64,000 bases of DNA from Lactobacillus kullabergensis (lineage in GTDB: Bacteria > Bacillota > Bacilli > Lactobacillales > Lactobacillaceae): the NCBI RefSeq assembly GCF_000967195.1, contig NZ_KQ033871.1:820817-884816 (forward strand). The letters are read 5' to 3'. Made by a program: the position numbers and the translations under genes. Numbering within the stretch: the stretch's first letter is position 1; every line of letters begins with the position of its first letter. The notes beneath the pieces were generated by a model. It worked only from the letters and a program-made list of their open reading frames with translations, made no database searches and was not told the DNA's origin. Of this stretch, positions 1 through 8,892 are shown in pieces.

Positions 1-3000
1 AGAAAATTTGATATAACATCTACAATTCAAACTGTGCAAATTAGAGTAAATAATGCATATAGTTCTTCCTCAAAAGATCAAGACGACTTGAACACTAAAA
101 ATGATTATTTGGCTCAGATTGATAAAATTGATACTGATGTGATAGCTAAACTCAATGCAGGAAAAAATGTCGAAGAAATAGATTCAACAGCAGAAACTGC
201 TATTAGGGACATTTTAAATCTTGCAGCGGCTGCAGAACTGCATTTTGCCAAAAAGACAACTATTGATGCTATTACAAGCAAAGCAAACGTTGACGAACAA
301 GCTAAATTAGCAGCAAGTAAAGCTAATAGTCATGCCAATATAAATTCTGCAGCTAATGCTGCAAAAAATCAGATACTTGAAGCTTATAGCAAACTTAGTA
401 CGACTAATAGGACTGAAACTGGAAAAAAATGTGTAGCTGCTCTTGATGACATTGAGGCAACTGCAACAGAGGCGAATGATCAAATTGATAAAGCTGATGA
501 CGCTAATTCCATAACAAATATAGTGAAAACGGCTGTTGATAAGTTTTTTAAAACAGTAGACAAAGCGAAAATTGCTTTTGCCACTGCACTTGCCAAGGAC
601 CTAGTTGGAGAAGGAGCAGATAAAGTTAGTGATAGCTTATCAAGTCAAGCTGACAAAGACTTGGTTAATGAAATTTTAAGCCAAGCTGATACAGATTTTG
701 CCACTGCTGACTCCCTTCAAAAAGTATTTGAAATAACGAGTAAAGCTATAAGAGATATTGATGCTGTCAAATCAGATGCATTAAATAAGCTTAATCAATA
801 TAAATTAGCTGCTAGTAAAAAGTTAGGTGACGTACAGTTCTGTGATAATGAAGATATTGATGGTTTACCAAATATTAGTGCTGAAAATAAGAGTACTCTA
901 AAAGATAAAGTTAACTTGTATTATCAGACTGCTATCAGTAATATAGAAAATGCTGTCGATTTTGACCAAGTTGATAAAGAAGAAAATGCTGGTCATTTAA
1001 ATATGGGTAGGGTAGTAGTGGATGCTCAAAATCTGAATAAAAAAATTGCGTCAGACCAAAAGCAACTTGATGATCATACACAAAAAGCAACTGAAAATAT
1101 CAATAATTCTAATTTATCAGAAGCTGATAAAGAAAAAGCAATAGAGGCAATCGGTCAGGCTCGTGATGATGCCAAAAATATAGTTGGACAGCAACCTACT
1201 GTTGAGAGGGCAGATGCGGCTGAAAAAGCTGGAGAAGCTACTATTGATGCGATTGAGCAAGCAGCTTATTTAACTGATCTTGAAAGGGCTAAACTTATTG
1301 AGAAAATAAGAGTTGAAAATGCAGCCGAAAATGCCAAGAATAAAGTTGAAGATGAATTTAATCACTTGGACACTAGTGGCCTAGATAAAGAAAAAGACAA
1401 ACTTGAAACTGCATTAGAAACTATTGAAAAAGTTAAAAATGATGCTGAAACAGCAGTTTCAAGTGCTACAGATAAAAATGCTGTAAGCACCATATCTAAA
1501 ACCGGAATTGATAAGATTAATGGTGTAGCAGATGATACTTCACTAGAATTTGCCAAGGAGGCAGCAAAAGAAATTATTCAACAAATAAGTGATATTGTCA
1601 AACAGAATTTAAAGGACCCGAAAGATCGGAATGCTGTTGATGAGATTATTAAGGAAACAACCGTTGACTTGGCTAAAACCATTCACGATGTGACCAAGAT
1701 TCGGGAATATATTATCGACGGAATTAAACAAATTAAAAATACAGCTGACAATAAAGAAAATAATGACTTGTCTAACGCTAAAAGCAGCAGTAAAGATACA
1801 GTCAATGTAGATGCAAGTGCAGCACTTGATCGTGTCAAAAAAGCTTATGAAAAATTAACCGAAGCTGAAAGAACTGCTAAAAAAGATGAGTACGATACTG
1901 CTATTAAAGCTATAAATGATGCCAGGACTGCTGCAGAAGATAAAATTGATAATGCTACAAATGTAGATGCTATTATTGCTGCAGTAAGTAACGCAAAACA
2001 AAATTTCAATACAATTGCTACTAATGCCGAGGTCTCTTTTGCAAAACTGGCAGGTAAAGATAAGATTCAAGATGCTGCTGCAGAGGCAAATAAAGTCTTA
2101 AGTCCTAAGGGACAAGCTGCCGTTACAGAAATTGTAACTCAAGCTAATAGTGACATTGAAGATTCAGAGACTGTTGCAAAAATTGAAAAAATTACTGAAA
2201 ATGCAATTAACAAGATAAAAGCACTTCAGGATAGTGAAAAAACAGACTTAGAAAATGCTATTAGGTATGCAAATGATGAGTTTGAGAAAAAATACAAAGC
2301 AGCTGTTGTAAGACTGAAGAAGGCATTTACTGATAGCGCTACGACCACTGAAGTTGATAAGGCATTTAACTCTAATAAGGACATCACTGGTAAATCGGTT
2401 GAAGAGGTTAACGCAAAAGAAATAGCAGCCGAAAGGGAATTGGCTAAAGGCGAGGTTCGTGATACCGGTACAAACGCAAAAACACGAGTTGATAGTCTAA
2501 AACATAAGGATGATACTGATTATACCGATAATGAAAAGAAGGCTTTAAAGAATCAAATTGAGAAAGATGTACTTGAAGCAAACGGATCTAAAGATCAGTC
2601 GGGTACATTAGATAAACCTTCCGATACAGAAGGTATAGATACTGTCCGTAATGAAGCTGTTAACAAGATTATCAGTGAATCGATTGCTGATAGTCAAGAA
2701 GGAGAAAATGTTCTGCAGCATGATCCGGATGTTTTGCTTGAACGTCTTGCTAAAGCTCATAAGGCTGCAATTGACAAGTTACAAAAATTTGGTCCAACCG
2801 TTAATCATGATCAGACCGATAAGAATTATGAAGATGCCAAAAAGGATCTTAGTTCTAATCCGACGGATTTAGCAACTGAACTCGCTGGTGAAAAATTAAT
2901 TGCTAACGGAGCTTTATCTGATGCAAAGACAGCTGCTGACAATATTGTAGACAGTAATACTGATTACAGTTCCACTGTTAAGGATAAGATAAAGCAGCAA

Positions 3001-4071
3001 ATTCAAAAGGATTTTGATGAAGCAACTAATCGCATAAAAGAAAGTCCAGCAGTAAGCGAACTCATTACCCAAAAGCGTAATGATGGCATAGATCAACTAC
3101 ATCGTGATGCAACTGATACTAATGTGAATGTTACCAACATTATTAATTCAGGTGGCGGTAGCAATCAGATCACGAATATAACTAATACTAATCCTGATAA
3201 CAATCAAAACAACCTGACTCCTAATACACCAGAAAAGAACCAGGAAATAGCTAAGAAAGTAAGAGTTGTTCTAAACCACAATGCCTATCTTTATGATAAT
3301 AGCACTCATCGTGCCAATGGAATTATCTTAGGGATTAGTTCGATACTTGAAACGATTGGTACTGAGACAATCAATAATAGACAATATTATGTTTTAGTAG
3401 ACCAGGGAGCAAACGGTAAGAAATACTATGTTGCGGCTGGCAATGTCAAAGGTACCGCTAAACAATTGCATAATAATGCTTACATTTATAATCAATACGG
3501 CAAACGTGTCAGGAAATATGGTAAGCTTAAAGCCGGTAAGGCAGTTAGGACTTATGGCAGTTCTGTTAAGATTCGGGGCAAGAAATACTATATTGTTGCC
3601 AAAAACCGTTTCGTCAAGGCAGCAAACTTCACAAGTCATAAGGCAAAAACAACTGTAAAGAAAGCAAAAGAAGTTGCTGCAGTTGATGCAGCTGATCAAT
3701 CTCAAGTAATTATCAACAAAAAGGTAATGCACAATGCCTATCTTTATGATGAAAACGGTGTTCGTGCAAACGGATTGGTAATAAATGCCGGTTCCACGAT
3801 TGATGTTTCAACTCAAAAAGTTATCAATAAGAGAGTGTATTATGCACTTGAAAATGGCTTGTATATAGCTGCAGGAAATATCGATGCCAAGAAACTGAAA
3901 TTGAAGCATAATGCTTATGTATACAGTAAATATGGTAATCGCCTGGGTAAAAAGGTCTTGAAAAAGCATAAGTCTGTAAATACTTACGGAACACCAGTCA
4001 GAATTAAAGGTAAAAAGTACTACACTGTAACTACCAGTAAATTTGTAAAGAAAGCAAATGTTAAAGGATAG
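1..4071 (+). CDS. Large helical-repeat surface protein with C-terminal SLAP wall-binding modules (5' end cut by window)
   Basis: The reading frame is open from base 1, so the gene begins upstream; the GTG at 34 is only the first in-frame start-like codon. About 1,357 residues are visible. From the start to about nt 3120 the protein is Ala/Lys/Asp/Glu-rich, predicted helical, with recurring FAK...A..KI and IxxAxxxAxxxI patterns resembling DUF1542-type repeats of wall-associated adhesins. A Gly/Asn/Thr-rich linker (about nt 3120-3240) leads to two tandem C-terminal modules, each with HNAYLY/HNAY.Y, GKKYY and a terminal FVK.AN motif; these are SLAP domains, which in lactobacilli bind the wall non-covalently. 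No LPxTG sorting signal is present, so SLAP is the likely anchor. A signal peptide would lie upstream. Role (adhesion or spacer stalk) is inferred. Family call is fairly sure; exact function is unknown. Confidence 0.85.
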   Translation, partial: RKFDITSTIQTVQIRVNNAYSSSSKDQDDLNTKNDYLAQIDKIDTDVIAKLNAGKNVEEIDSTAETAIRDILNLAAAAELHFAKKTTIDAITSKANVDEQAKLAASKANSHANINSAANAAKNQILEAYSKLSTTNRTETGKKCVAALDDIEATATEANDQIDKADDANSITNIVKTAVDKFFKTVDKAKIAFATALAKDLVGEGADKVSDSLSSQADKDLVNEILSQADTDFATADSLQKVFEITSKAIRDIDAVKSDALNKLNQYKLAASKKLGDVQFCDNEDIDGLPNISAENKSTLKDKVNLYYQTAISNIENAVDFDQVDKEENAGHLNMGRVVVDAQNLNKKIASDQKQLDDHTQKATENINNSNLSEADKEKAIEAIGQARDDAKNIVGQQPTVERADAAEKAGEATIDAIEQAAYLTDLERAKLIEKIRVENAAENAKNKVEDEFNHLDTSGLDKEKDKLETALETIEKVKNDAETAVSSATDKNAVSTISKTGIDKINGVADDTSLEFAKEAAKEIIQQISDIVKQNLKDPKDRNAVDEIIKETTVDLAKTIHDVTKIREYIIDGIKQIKNTADNKENNDLSNAKSSSKDTVNVDASAALDRVKKAYEKLTEAERTAKKDEYDTAIKAINDARTAAEDKIDNATNVDAIIAAVSNAKQNFNTIATNAEVSFAKLAGKDKIQDAAAEANKVLSPKGQAAVTEIVTQANSDIEDSETVAKIEKITENAINKIKALQDSEKTDLENAIRYANDEFEKKYKAAVVRLKKAFTDSATTTEVDKAFNSNKDITGKSVEEVNAKEIAAERELAKGEVRDTGTNAKTRVDSLKHKDDTDYTDNEKKALKNQIEKDVLEANGSKDQSGTLDKPSDTEGIDTVRNEAVNKIISESIADSQEGENVLQHDPDVLLERLAKAHKAAIDKLQKFGPTVNHDQTDKNYEDAKKDLSSNPTDLATELAGEKLIANGALSDAKTAADNIVDSNTDYSSTVKDKIKQQIQKDFDEATNRIKESPAVSELITQKRNDGIDQLHRDATDTNVNVTNIINSGGGSNQITNITNTNPDNNQNNLTPNTPEKNQEIAKKVRVVLNHNAYLYDNSTHRANGIILGISSILETIGTETINNRQYYVLVDQGANGKKYYVAAGNVKGTAKQLHNNAYIYNQYGKRVRKYGKLKAGKAVRTYGSSVKIRGKKYYIVAKNRFVKAANFTSHKAKTTVKKAKEVAAVDAADQSQVIINKKVMHNAYLYDENGVRANGLVINAGSTIDVSTQKVINKRVYYALENGLYIAAGNIDAKKLKLKHNAYVYSKYGNRLGKKVLKKHKSVNTYGTPVRIKGKKYYTVTTSKFVKKANVKG
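394..2265 (+). repeat. Three diverged copies of a ~130-residue helical repeat
   Basis: Copies at about nt 394-795, 1363-1750 and 1849-2265 align by eye at protein level. Each begins L.t....kk...A...I, then an A...I...t..f pattern, then a (s/e/a)FA...aK..I core followed by ...vneI...a..Di and a terminal I..aI..I. A further partial copy carrying HFAKKTTIDAI lies near nt 240-310. The copies are too diverged at DNA level to recombine easily. Confidence 0.6.
3256..4071 (+). repeat. Two tandem SLAP modules (four half-repeats)
   Basis: Module 1 (about nt 3256-3640) and module 2 (about nt 3718-4071) each hold two half-repeats. The first half starts HNAYLYD and contains RANG and an (A/I)AAGN ending; the second starts HN(A/N)AY.Y.KYG.R and ends GKKYY.V....FVK.AN. 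This is the bipartite pattern of the lactobacillus S-layer protein C-terminal wall-binding region. Confidence 0.8.
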
Positions 4072-4091
4072 TTTAACTAGCTGATAACAAG

Positions 4092-4128
4092 AAAAGTGTC
4101 ACAATAGTAAAAAATTGTGGCACTTTTT
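4092..4128. terminator. Bidirectional intrinsic terminator between the surface-protein gene and rarA
   Basis: AAAAGTGTCACAAT (4092-4105) pairs with ATTGTGGCACTTTT (4114-4127) with one wobble. It is flanked by A-runs and T-runs, so it can serve both convergent genes. Confidence 0.85.
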
Positions 4129-4139
4129 GAATTATTTTA

Positions 4140-5441
4140 TTATTTTAAACCATTTTTCTGCATTTCATGCAAAGTTTCGTATTGTTTTTTTAATCCTTTT
4201 TCAATTTTAGAATTACCTTTAGGTTGAAAATATTTTTTCCCAACCAGTTTATCTGGTAGATACTGTTGTGGTACCCAATCGCTTGCAAAAGAGTGAGGGT
4301 AAATATAACCTTTGCCATGCCCTAATTTTGTGGCTCCAGAGTAATGAGCATCTTTTAAGTCCGCCGGTATTCCGCCATAATCTTTATTTTTTACATCTTG
4401 CAAGGCTGAATCAATGGCACTAATAGCGCTATTGCTCTTGGGCGATAATGCCAATTCTATTACTGCATTAGCTAAGGGGATGCGCGCTTCTGGAAATCCC
4501 AGATTCTTTGCTGCTTGAATGGCAATTTGTGTGTGCTGCACAGCAGCGGGATTTGCTAGACCGATATCTTCATAAGCAATTACACTTAATCGTCGGCAGA
4601 TTGCCACTAAATCTCCTGATTCAATTAATCTGGCCAAATAATGCAAAGATGCATCCGTATCAGAACCACGAATTGATTTTTGGAAAGCTGATACCAAATC
4701 ATAATGACCGTCACCTTTGGCGTCAAAGTTTTGACTGCGTAACTGAATAGAATTAGCCATTTCATCTTGATTTATAGTTATTTCATCTTCATCATTTTGA
4801 CCAGCTGCAATCATTTCCTGCTTGGTTGATCGCACTGCCAGTTCCAGTCCATTTAATGTGGCGCGTAAATCACCGTTGCCTTTTTGCACCAATAATTCTC
4901 TGGCATCATTAGTTAATTTTACATGGTATTTTCCTAAACCATTTTTATCATCTATAAGCGCACGGTCAATTGCCTTATTTACGTCTTCTTTTGCCAGTGG
5001 TTTTAGTTCAAAAATCTGACAGCGAGAACGAATAGCGGGGGAGATAGCAATATAGGGGTTTTCAGTTGTCGCCCCAATTAAAATAATTTGTCCTGACTCT
5101 AAAAGTGGCAAGAGAAAATCCTGTTTCGTTTTATCTAACCGATGAATTTCGTCTAGTAACAGTATGACAGTTCCACTTAATTTTCCTTCAGCTGCTACTT
5201 GTTCTAACTGCTTTTTGCTATCAGTGGCAGCGTTAAGCTGGCGAAAGGCATATTTAGTGGAGCCTGCAATAGCACTGGCAATACTGGTTTTGCCGATTCC
5301 AGGGGGGCCATAAAGAATCATCGAAGATAGCATTTTGGCTTCGACCATTCTCCGAATAATTTTTCCGGGACCAATTAAATGTTGTTGACCAACAACTTCA
5401 TTCAAATTTTGCGGTCTCATTCTATAAGCTAATGGCTTCAT
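4140..5441 (-). CDS. rarA: Replication-associated recombination protein A (RarA/MgsA AAA+ ATPase)
   Basis: The 433-residue protein starts MKPLAYRMRP.NL.EVVGQ, typical of RarA. Walker A is GPPGIGKTS (residues 45-53), Walker B is VILLLDEIH (92-100), and a sensor GATTENPY follows. The C-terminal half has the MgsA/RarA tetramerisation region (SFQKSIRGSD.DASLHYLARLIE, YEDIGLANP). In bacteria RarA is a clamp-loader-like ATPase acting at stalled or gapped replication forks. Its ATG abuts the stop of the upstream yueI gene, indicating one transcript. Length matches the family. Confidence 0.95.
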   Translation of the reverse strand: MKPLAYRMRPQNLNEVVGQQHLIGPGKIIRRMVEAKMLSSMILYGPPGIGKTSIASAIAGSTKYAFRQLNAATDSKKQLEQVAAEGKLSGTVILLLDEIHRLDKTKQDFLLPLLESGQIILIGATTENPYIAISPAIRSRCQIFELKPLAKEDVNKAIDRALIDDKNGLGKYHVKLTNDARELLVQKGNGDLRATLNGLELAVRSTKQEMIAAGQNDEDEITINQDEMANSIQLRSQNFDAKGDGHYDLVSAFQKSIRGSDTDASLHYLARLIESGDLVAICRRLSVIAYEDIGLANPAAVQHTQIAIQAAKNLGFPEARIPLANAVIELALSPKSNSAISAIDSALQDVKNKDYGGIPADLKDAHYSGATKLGHGKGYIYPHSFASDWVPQQYLPDKLVGKKYFQPKGNSKIEKGLKKQYETLHEMQKNGLK

Positions 5442-5909
5442 TTAATTGTCTCCGTGGAAAAGCCTATGCCAAAAGCCAGCTTTTTTTTGATTTATATTAG
5501 CAAGCTGAGCTTTTGGCATTTCCGGTGGATAAACTTGACTTATTTCAATGCGCATTTTGTTAATGGCACTGGAAGCTACCACTAAAATTGCTGAATCATC
5601 AGGCCCCGTTTTAGCTGTCTCATTATTAACAATGGTAAAAGAAGTTTCGTATTTGCTACAATAAGTTTCTACCTGATCAACAAAATTATCATGCAAATTA
5701 CCGTTTATCAGTATATTGTAACCGACATAATCTTTGAAATGCTGTAAAAAAAGGCTGGTTAATTTGGGATCCTGCACTTCAGAATTAGTCATTCTAACCA
5801 AAACTCGTTCACGAAGAGACCCTAAAAATCTTCTGCGTTCGTCAGGTTTTGTCTGTGGTGTGATGCCTTGTGCAGCATTTGAAACTCTGGTATTTAAATC
5901 TTCAGTCAT
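5442..5909 (-). CDS. YueI/DUF1694 family protein
   Basis: 155 residues, cytosolic, with the arrangement of the Firmicutes YueI (DUF1694) family: an N-terminal LN.RV..A..G....KPDE.R.FLG..RERV pattern and a Rossmann-like centre ending in a DDSAILVVA segment. Function is not established for the family. A GAAAGGA ribosome site precedes the ATG. It is the first gene of a two-gene unit with rarA directly behind it. The pairing next to rpsD is common in lactobacilli. Confidence 0.8.
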   Translation of the reverse strand: MTEDLNTRVSNAAQGITPQTKPDERRRFLGSLRERVLVRMTNSEVQDPKLTSLFLQHFKDYVGYNILINGNLHDNFVDQVETYCSKYETSFTIVNNETAKTGPDDSAILVVASSAINKMRIEISQVYPPEMPKAQLANINQKKAGFWHRLFHGDN

Positions 5910-5933
5910 TGATGAGATTTCCTTTCGGGTAGC

Positions 5934-5965
5934 AAAAACCCCTCTCCAAGTAGGAAAGGGGTTTT
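5934..5965 (-). terminator. rpsD terminator
   Basis: An AAAACCCC(TCTCC) stem at 5934-5947 pairs with (GGA)AAGGGGTTTT at 5953-5965, with a T-run in the minus direction. It lies between rpsD and yueI, which is then read from its own upstream signal or by readthrough. Confidence 0.75.
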
Positions 5966-5980
5966 GTGAAAATGTAGAAA

Positions 5981-6592
5981 TTAAAGTAACTTGTTGTAGT
6001 ATTCAACAACTAGAGCTTCGTTAATTTCTGGTTCCATTTCATCACGTTCTGGAAGACGAACAAGTGAACCTTCTACTTTGTTCTCATCAAATGAAACAAA
6101 GGATGGACGGGATACAACTGCTTCCAGTGCATCCTTAACTTGTTGCAAGTTCTTTGACTTTTCCTTGAGGCCAATGGTTTGACCAACCTTGACTTCGTAT
6201 GAAGGAATATCAACACGCTTGCCATCAACAGTAATGTGACCGTGGTTAACCAATTGTCTTGCCTGTTCTCTAGTAGTAGCAAAACCTAAGCGGTAAACAA
6301 TGCTGTCTAAGCGACATTCAAGCAAAGCCATAAAGTTAGTACCGTGTTCACCTTCACGAATCTTACCAGCACGTTTGAACAAAGTTCTAAATTGACGCTC
6401 GTTTAAACCATACATCCAACGTAACTTTTGCTTTTCGTGCAATTGCTCGCCGTATTCTGATAAACGACCACGTGAATTAGGACCGTGTTGACCAGGAGCG
6501 TAGTTACGACGGCTAAGCTCCTTACCAGTGCCTGAAAGTGAGATTCCTAATCTTCTGGAACGTTTCCAACTTGGACCTGTATATCTTGACAT
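5981..6592 (-). CDS. rpsD: 30S ribosomal protein S4
   Basis: The 203-residue product begins [16 protein letters not shown] and carries [30 protein letters not shown] and a central S4 RNA-binding domain ([30 protein letters not shown]). It is a primary 16S rRNA-binding protein and, in Bacillus, a repressor of its own mRNA. I chose ATG at 6592: a TGGAGGA ribosome site sits five bases upstream. The longer TTG start at 6604 would overlap that site. Transcribed alone, from the promoter at 6773-6801. Confidence 0.97.
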   Translation of the reverse strand: MSRYTGPSWKRSRRLGISLSGTGKELSRRNYAPGQHGPNSRGRLSEYGEQLHEKQKLRWMYGLNERQFRTLFKRAGKIREGEHGTNFMALLECRLDSIVYRLGFATTREQARQLVNHGHITVDGKRVDIPSYEVKVGQTIGLKEKSKNLQQVKDALEAVVSRPSFVSFDENKVEGSLVRLPERDEMEPEINEALVVEYYNKLL

Positions 6593-6767
6593 AAAATCCT
6601 CCAATAAAATCTGATAACAGTTTTTGGAGTAAAATAATTACGTATAAGCTTAACATTCGTGCATCTTAATTTTCATTTTCGCCTATTGCAGCGTCGGTTA
6701 CTCGTTCACTAAAACGTATTAAGATGTTGACGTTCTTGCCACTTATAGCTGCAAATATTTTACACGT
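6593..6767 (-). promoter_or_regulatory. rpsD 5' leader, likely S4 autoregulatory RNA
   Basis: About 175 nt of untranslated RNA separates the promoter from rpsD. Read on the minus strand it contains CATCTTAAT (near 6717-6726) and, about 55 nt later, ATTAAGATG (near 6660-6669), giving a long-range helix around a GAACGAGTAACCGACG / GGCG-containing core. Long structured leaders with S4 pseudoknots control rpsD in Firmicutes. That this one binds S4 is inference from position and structure. Confidence 0.6.
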
Positions 6768-6772
6768 TTTAT

Positions 6773-6801
6773 ATTATAGTTGTATTGACTTATTAAAGCA
6801 A
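6773..6801 (-). promoter_or_regulatory. rpsD promoter
   Basis: On the minus strand: TTGCTT (6796-6801), 17-bp spacer, TATAAT (6773-6778). A near-consensus vegetative promoter with start expected near 6766. Confidence 0.8.
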
Positions 6802-6982
6802 GGAAAACATTGACTGCTTTAATTATTATAGGAAAAAAAAGAAAATTTGGTTTATAAAGACATATAAAAGTCAATATTTTGTTTAAAAGTAAGGTAGCAT
6901 TTATCAATACTGCATATCAATTTTTATAGCATAATGAAATATGCTAGTTTAAAAAACTCTTGCCCACAATAATGTAGAAGTT
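6802..6982. other. AT-rich divergent intergenic spacer
   Basis: Gap between the rpsD promoter and the ezrA promoter. I see no ORF with a ribosome site and no strong hairpin; it is AT-rich spacer. Confidence 0.6.
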
Positions 6983-6991
6983 TGGTATAAT
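6983..6991 (+). promoter_or_regulatory. ezrA promoter (extended -10)
   Basis: TGGTATAAT at 6983-6991 is an extended -10 element. TTGCCC at 6960-6965 is a poorly spaced (20 bp) possible -35. It lies 24 bp upstream of the ezrA start. Confidence 0.65.
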
Positions 6992-7014
6992 TGGGTTAGT
7001 TTTGGAGGAAGAAT

Positions 7015-8733
7015 ATGTCATCGACTCAATCCATAGTTGTAATCATTGCAATTTTAATCATTATTATAATTATAGCACTTATGATCATAGTCAATCGACG
7101 CCAATTAAGGCAGATTCTTGAATTGGACGATTTGATCACTAAAATTGCCAAAATGCATTTAGAAACAGACATTATTAATCTGGATAAAATGGATTTAGCA
7201 GGTGAGAGTCTGACCACACTGACTACTTGGCGCAAAAGCTATGAGCAGGCATCAACTAAAAAAATTCCTGCTGCACAGAGTTTTCTTGAACAAGCTGCTG
7301 ACCAAAACGCTCATTATCAAATATTTAAGGCCCACAAAAATATTAAACAGGCTCAGGAAATCATGGGTTCAACTTATAAAGACGCTAAAAACACAAAGGA
7401 AGTTTTTACCGAATTACTTGAATCAAACCGTGAAAACCAAAAGCAATATAATGACTTATTCAATCAATTTAAAGAATTGCGTAAGGGGGTTTTGGCAAAT
7501 TCATACGAATATGGTACTGCACTTGATAAAATTGAAACTGATTTGACCAATATGGAAACTGACTTTTCAGAAGCCAAGAGTTTGACTGCTCAAGGAGACC
7601 AGGTTGAGGCAAAGCGTATTTTATCAAAGATTAAAGTAGCTTTGACAAATATCAGTTCCGTTCTTCCAGAAGTTAAAAATGCGTGTCACCAAATTGATAC
7701 AGTTTTTAAAGACCAACTGGATGAGCTTTCTGATAGTTATAAGAAAATGATGTCTTCAAAATACTACATTACTCAAGTTGACGTTTTAGCCGAAATTAAA
7801 AAAATTCGCGGTCAAGTGGCTGATGCAGCAAGATTACTGACAGAATTAAAAATATCTGATTTAAACACAAGTATTGCAAAAATCAAAAAGGAAATTGCTG
7901 CTCTATACGATACTTTGGCTAATGAATATAAGGCAAGACCTTTTGTAGAAGAAAATCAGGACAAAATCCAGAGACTTCTTGCTCATGAACAGGTTGAGTC
8001 CAAAAACTTAGTGGCCAAATTGCGTCACATCGATGAGAGTTACGAGCTTACGCATAATGAGCTTGCTACCAGCAGACAACTAGAGCAGGAAGTCAATGAC
8101 ATGGAACGGCAATATACAGTTGACACGCAAAATGTTGCTGATGGCAAAGGAGTTTATTCACAAATCAAGTCATCGTGGTTAAACATGCTTGACCGTCTAC
8201 GTGAAATTAGCAATCAGCAAAAGACAATGTCGCAAGACGTCGATGGCCTTTATGATTCGGAGAATGTTGCTAATGATTCAATCAATCGTTTTAAACAAGA
8301 AGTGTCTTTAGTTTATCGGCGGTTAGAACGTAAAAATTTGCCAGGTAATCCGGATTCTTTTGTTCAAATGTATACTCTAGTTGTTAATGAAATCGGTCAT
8401 GTAGCAAAAGAATTGAGTCAAGTTCGTTTAAATATGGAAAAAATTTCTCAGGAATTAATCCAAATCTCTGATGACGTTGAAAGACTAAAAAGAGAAGCTG
8501 ATGACATTATTAATTCTGCGGATTTAGTCCAACTGACTTTGCAGTATTCAAACAAATATTCTGACAATGGTTCAATACAAAGTGCTCAGAAAAAGGCAAT
8601 GGATCTTTATGAGCAGGATTATAATTATAAGGATGCTCTTGATACCATTGCAACTGCTATTGAAAAAATGGAACCGGGTTCGTACCAGCGTTTAGAAAAT
8701 TTATATTATTCGGATAAGAAAAATAATGACTAA
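7015..8733 (+). CDS. ezrA: Septation ring formation regulator EzrA
   Basis: 572 residues: one N-terminal membrane helix (about residues 5-25, almost all Ile/Val/Ala) followed by a long coiled-coil cytoplasmic body. This is the EzrA layout, an FtsZ-binding protein that prevents extra Z-rings and helps organise division in Firmicutes. Recognisable family stretches include the basic VNRRQLRQILEL after the membrane helix and a conserved C-terminal QYSNKYSDN segment. TTGGAGGA precedes the ATG. Transcribed alone between its own promoter and a terminator. Its position before nifS-thiI matches other Firmicutes. Confidence 0.95.
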   Translation: MSSTQSIVVIIAILIIIIIIALMIIVNRRQLRQILELDDLITKIAKMHLETDIINLDKMDLAGESLTTLTTWRKSYEQASTKKIPAAQSFLEQAADQNAHYQIFKAHKNIKQAQEIMGSTYKDAKNTKEVFTELLESNRENQKQYNDLFNQFKELRKGVLANSYEYGTALDKIETDLTNMETDFSEAKSLTAQGDQVEAKRILSKIKVALTNISSVLPEVKNACHQIDTVFKDQLDELSDSYKKMMSSKYYITQVDVLAEIKKIRGQVADAARLLTELKISDLNTSIAKIKKEIAALYDTLANEYKARPFVEENQDKIQRLLAHEQVESKNLVAKLRHIDESYELTHNELATSRQLEQEVNDMERQYTVDTQNVADGKGVYSQIKSSWLNMLDRLREISNQQKTMSQDVDGLYDSENVANDSINRFKQEVSLVYRRLERKNLPGNPDSFVQMYTLVVNEIGHVAKELSQVRLNMEKISQELIQISDDVERLKREADDIINSADLVQLTLQYSNKYSDNGSIQSAQKKAMDLYEQDYNYKDALDTIATAIEKMEPGSYQRLENLYYSDKKNND

Positions 8734-8763
8734 ATACTGCTAACTTTTTGTTGAAAAATTTCA

Positions 8764-8798
8764 GCTTTAAAATTTGTAAATGATTTTAAGGCTTTTTT
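8764..8798 (+). terminator. ezrA terminator
   Basis: GCTTTAAAAT (8764-8773) pairs with ATTTTAAGGC (8783-8792) with one wobble, followed by TTTTTT. Confidence 0.75.
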
Positions 8799-8817
8799 AT
8801 TGCTAATGAATAAATAA

Positions 8818-8846
8818 TTGAAGCTGAGTTTATTTTAAGTTACAAT
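8818..8846 (+). promoter_or_regulatory. Promoter of the nifS-thiI pair
   Basis: TTGAAG (8818-8823), 17-bp spacer, TACAAT (8841-8846), 46 bp before the nifS start. Confidence 0.65.
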
Positions 8847-8892
8847 TTATAAGTTAATAGCTGACCTTGTAGTGTATTGGAGGAGAAATTCC

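Noticed and set aside
394-2265. CRISPR-like direct repeats in the large protein gene
   Set aside because: Repeats are diverged, in frame and protein-coding; no short exact repeat-spacer pattern.
3394-3732. 112-codon minus ORF inside the surface protein
   Set aside because: No ribosome site, Cys/Phe-rich shadow of the SLAP repeats.
6593-6604. TTG start of rpsD at 6604
   Set aside because: It overlaps the ribosome site TGGAGGA; ATG 6592 has correct spacing and the normal MSRYTGP start.
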